In this document: piece by piece, positions 63,201 to 64,000 of the stretch
Layout: every line of letters begins with the position of its first letter
How positions within the stretch are numbered: position 1 is the stretch's first letter
Position numbers and translations under genes: made by a program
NCBI GenBank assembly: GCA_963575745.1
Contig: CAUYUJ010017893.1
Coordinates: 128,546 to 192,545 of the forward strand
Direction: 5' to 3'
Length of the DNA stretch: 64,000 nucleotides
Source of the DNA: Prorocentrum cordatum
Taxonomy: Eukaryota > Sar > Dinophyceae > Prorocentrales > Prorocentraceae
Notes under the pieces: generated by a model
What the model saw: the letters and a program-made list of their open reading frames with translations, nothing else
Database searches by the model: none
Told to the model about the DNA's origin: nothing

Positions 63201-63517
63201 GCAGCGGAGCACCGAAGGGCCCCGATTGCTTCGCAAAAGGTTGGATCAAATCCCAGGAGTGCCCATTCCATGTCGCCCAGCAGCTCCTCGGACGACAGCC
63301 TCGATTGAAAGATGTCAGCGGTGGGACCGAATGCTTCGCGCAGAAACGAGCGAGCGTCGGGCTTGACCAGCTCACCCCACTCCCACTCGCCCCACACAGA
63401 ATGAATGGCGCACGCGCCGTCTCCAGCCGTAGGCATCGTTTCCATCAGCATCCCCCGCAAGTCTCGCACCGCTCGGGGCAAGGGCGCGTGAACCTCACGT
63501 AAGTCCACGACTGGCAT
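63190..63517 (-). CDS. OTU-like cysteine protease segment (N-terminus)
   Basis: From ATG 63515-63517 the frame reads MPVVDLREVHAPLPRAVRDL, then TAGDGACAIHSVWGEWEWGE and VKPDARSFLREAFG. 'GDGxCxxHxxxG' is the signature around the catalytic Asp and Cys of OTU-family deubiquitinases, which are found fused to some Helitron and related transposon proteins. The C-terminal catalytic His was not located with confidence. The frame is lost near 63200, where conserved sequence passes to the next frame at GQHVWHCLLESYFDVAQR. An in-frame stop lies 27 bp upstream of the ATG, next to a CACCTGAG acceptor-like site, so the ATG may be internal. Confidence 0.5.
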
Positions 63518-63539
63518 CTCCGTGAACTCTGCCGCACGC

Positions 63540-64000
63540 CCTCAGGTGTTGGGAAGAATAGCGTCCGTGCGGAGCTAAACTCACTGCAGAAGAACGTCCG
63601 TGCGGAACTAACTTGACTTGCCCCACAATGGCTACGGAAAATCGCTAGGGAATCGTAGCGCCTTCGACCCTCTGATGGCAAAACCCTTGTGGACCCTAGC
63701 CTTTGTCGCACTCCCTTGTGGACCCGAGTCCCTTGTCTCGACTCCCAGGACAAAGCAATAGTAACATCTTCAGAGCCAGCACGACCAGTAAACCCGATGG
63801 GAACCCGAAAAAAAAACCAGGAAAACCAGGCACCAGCAAAGGCGAGATCGGAGGAACCAGCAAAGGCGAGATAACAGGACCCGACAAAGGAACCAGGACC
63901 CAGCCAGGGCAGTGAAGGGAGGGGGCCTCGGGCCAGCAGCTCGGTTGGTACGTATGGGTATCTCTTTTTGTATATGTCTGGGTTCTTCTGGTGGTTTTCT
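63540..64000. other. Upstream flank with short direct repeats
   Basis: ACGTCCGTGCGGAACTAA-type words at 63560 and 63594, CCCTTGTGGACC words at 63687 and 63713, and AACCAGCAAAGGCGAGAT at 63833 and 63855. No gene called. Confidence 0.45.

Larger units (their letters stand above)
52775..63517 (-). pseudogene. Helitron/PIF1-type transposon gene, full-length but broken
   Basis: A minus-strand gene of about 10.7 kb. In order it has an OTU-like segment, a long middle region, a DUF6570-like Cys region, a Helitron N-like region, a PIF1 helicase core and a Cys-rich zinc-ribbon tail. The order DUF6570 / Helitron-N / PIF1 is that of Helitron-family rolling-circle transposons and their dinoflagellate relatives. 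Conserved sequence jumps frame near 63200, 58470, 57930, 57280 and 54665. One in-frame TAA lies at 53198-53200. Two introns are inferred (about 60390-60720 and 55290-55753). Either the copy is dead or the sequence carries indel errors. No Helitron ends (5' TC, 3' hairpin CTRR) were identified. Confidence 0.7.

Overview
The window reads as dinoflagellate nuclear DNA. It is GC-rich and mostly non-coding, packed with micro-, mini- and satellite repeats, and carries decayed LINE and Helitron-like genes plus short GT-AG introns whose ends form inverted repeats. A large core dinoflagellate genome such as Prorocentrum or Polarella would fit, but the species is inference. No bacterial features (operons, ribosome binding sites, CRISPR) apply. 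I saw no rRNA, tRNA or spliced-leader gene. Most open frames in the window are by-products of stop-poor repeats.

Layout. 0-9.3 kb: simple repeats, one terminal-inverted-repeat (TIR) element and four possible minus-strand exons (2.55, 3.35, 6.4-7.0 and 7.8-8.4 kb). 9.5-12 kb: a satellite built on a palindromic core. 12.9-17.2 kb (minus): one intronless reading frame of about 1,426 codons of unknown function, with an AT-hook-like motif and one frameshift in a T7/A7 run. 18.2-21.1 kb (minus): a broken LINE with endonuclease and reverse transcriptase remains. 21-31.8 kb: dispersed repeats, (GTC)n tracts, a second TIR element and a plus-strand LINE 3' fragment (27.3-28.1 kb). 31.9-32.7 kb (minus): the 3' end of a membrane protein gene with a confident 145-bp TIR-bearing intron. 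33-39.5 kb: repeats, including a 90-bp satellite of about 13 copies.

39.6-46.5 kb (minus): a Thr/Val/Glu-rich, mucin-like surface protein gene in which a whole exon plus intron unit of about 2.7 kb is tandemly duplicated. It shares a small extracellular domain with the gene at 32 kb. 47-51.8 kb: a composite array alternating a 12-bp repeat with a 25-28-bp repeat. 52.8-63.5 kb (minus): a long degenerate Helitron/PIF1-type gene with, in order, an OTU-like protease segment, a DUF6570-like region, a Helitron N-like region, a PIF1 helicase and a Cys-rich tail. It is interrupted by frameshifts and by an intron filled with the same 25-28-bp repeat as the neighbouring array.

Main message: introns and satellites here share sequence. 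The intron at 32.2 kb begins like a unit of the 9.5-12 kb satellite, and the helicase intron at 55.3-55.8 kb is made of the 47-52 kb satellite. This suggests introner-like elements and satellite arrays are interconverting. Exon limits are read by eye from frames and splice motifs and should be taken as approximate unless stated.
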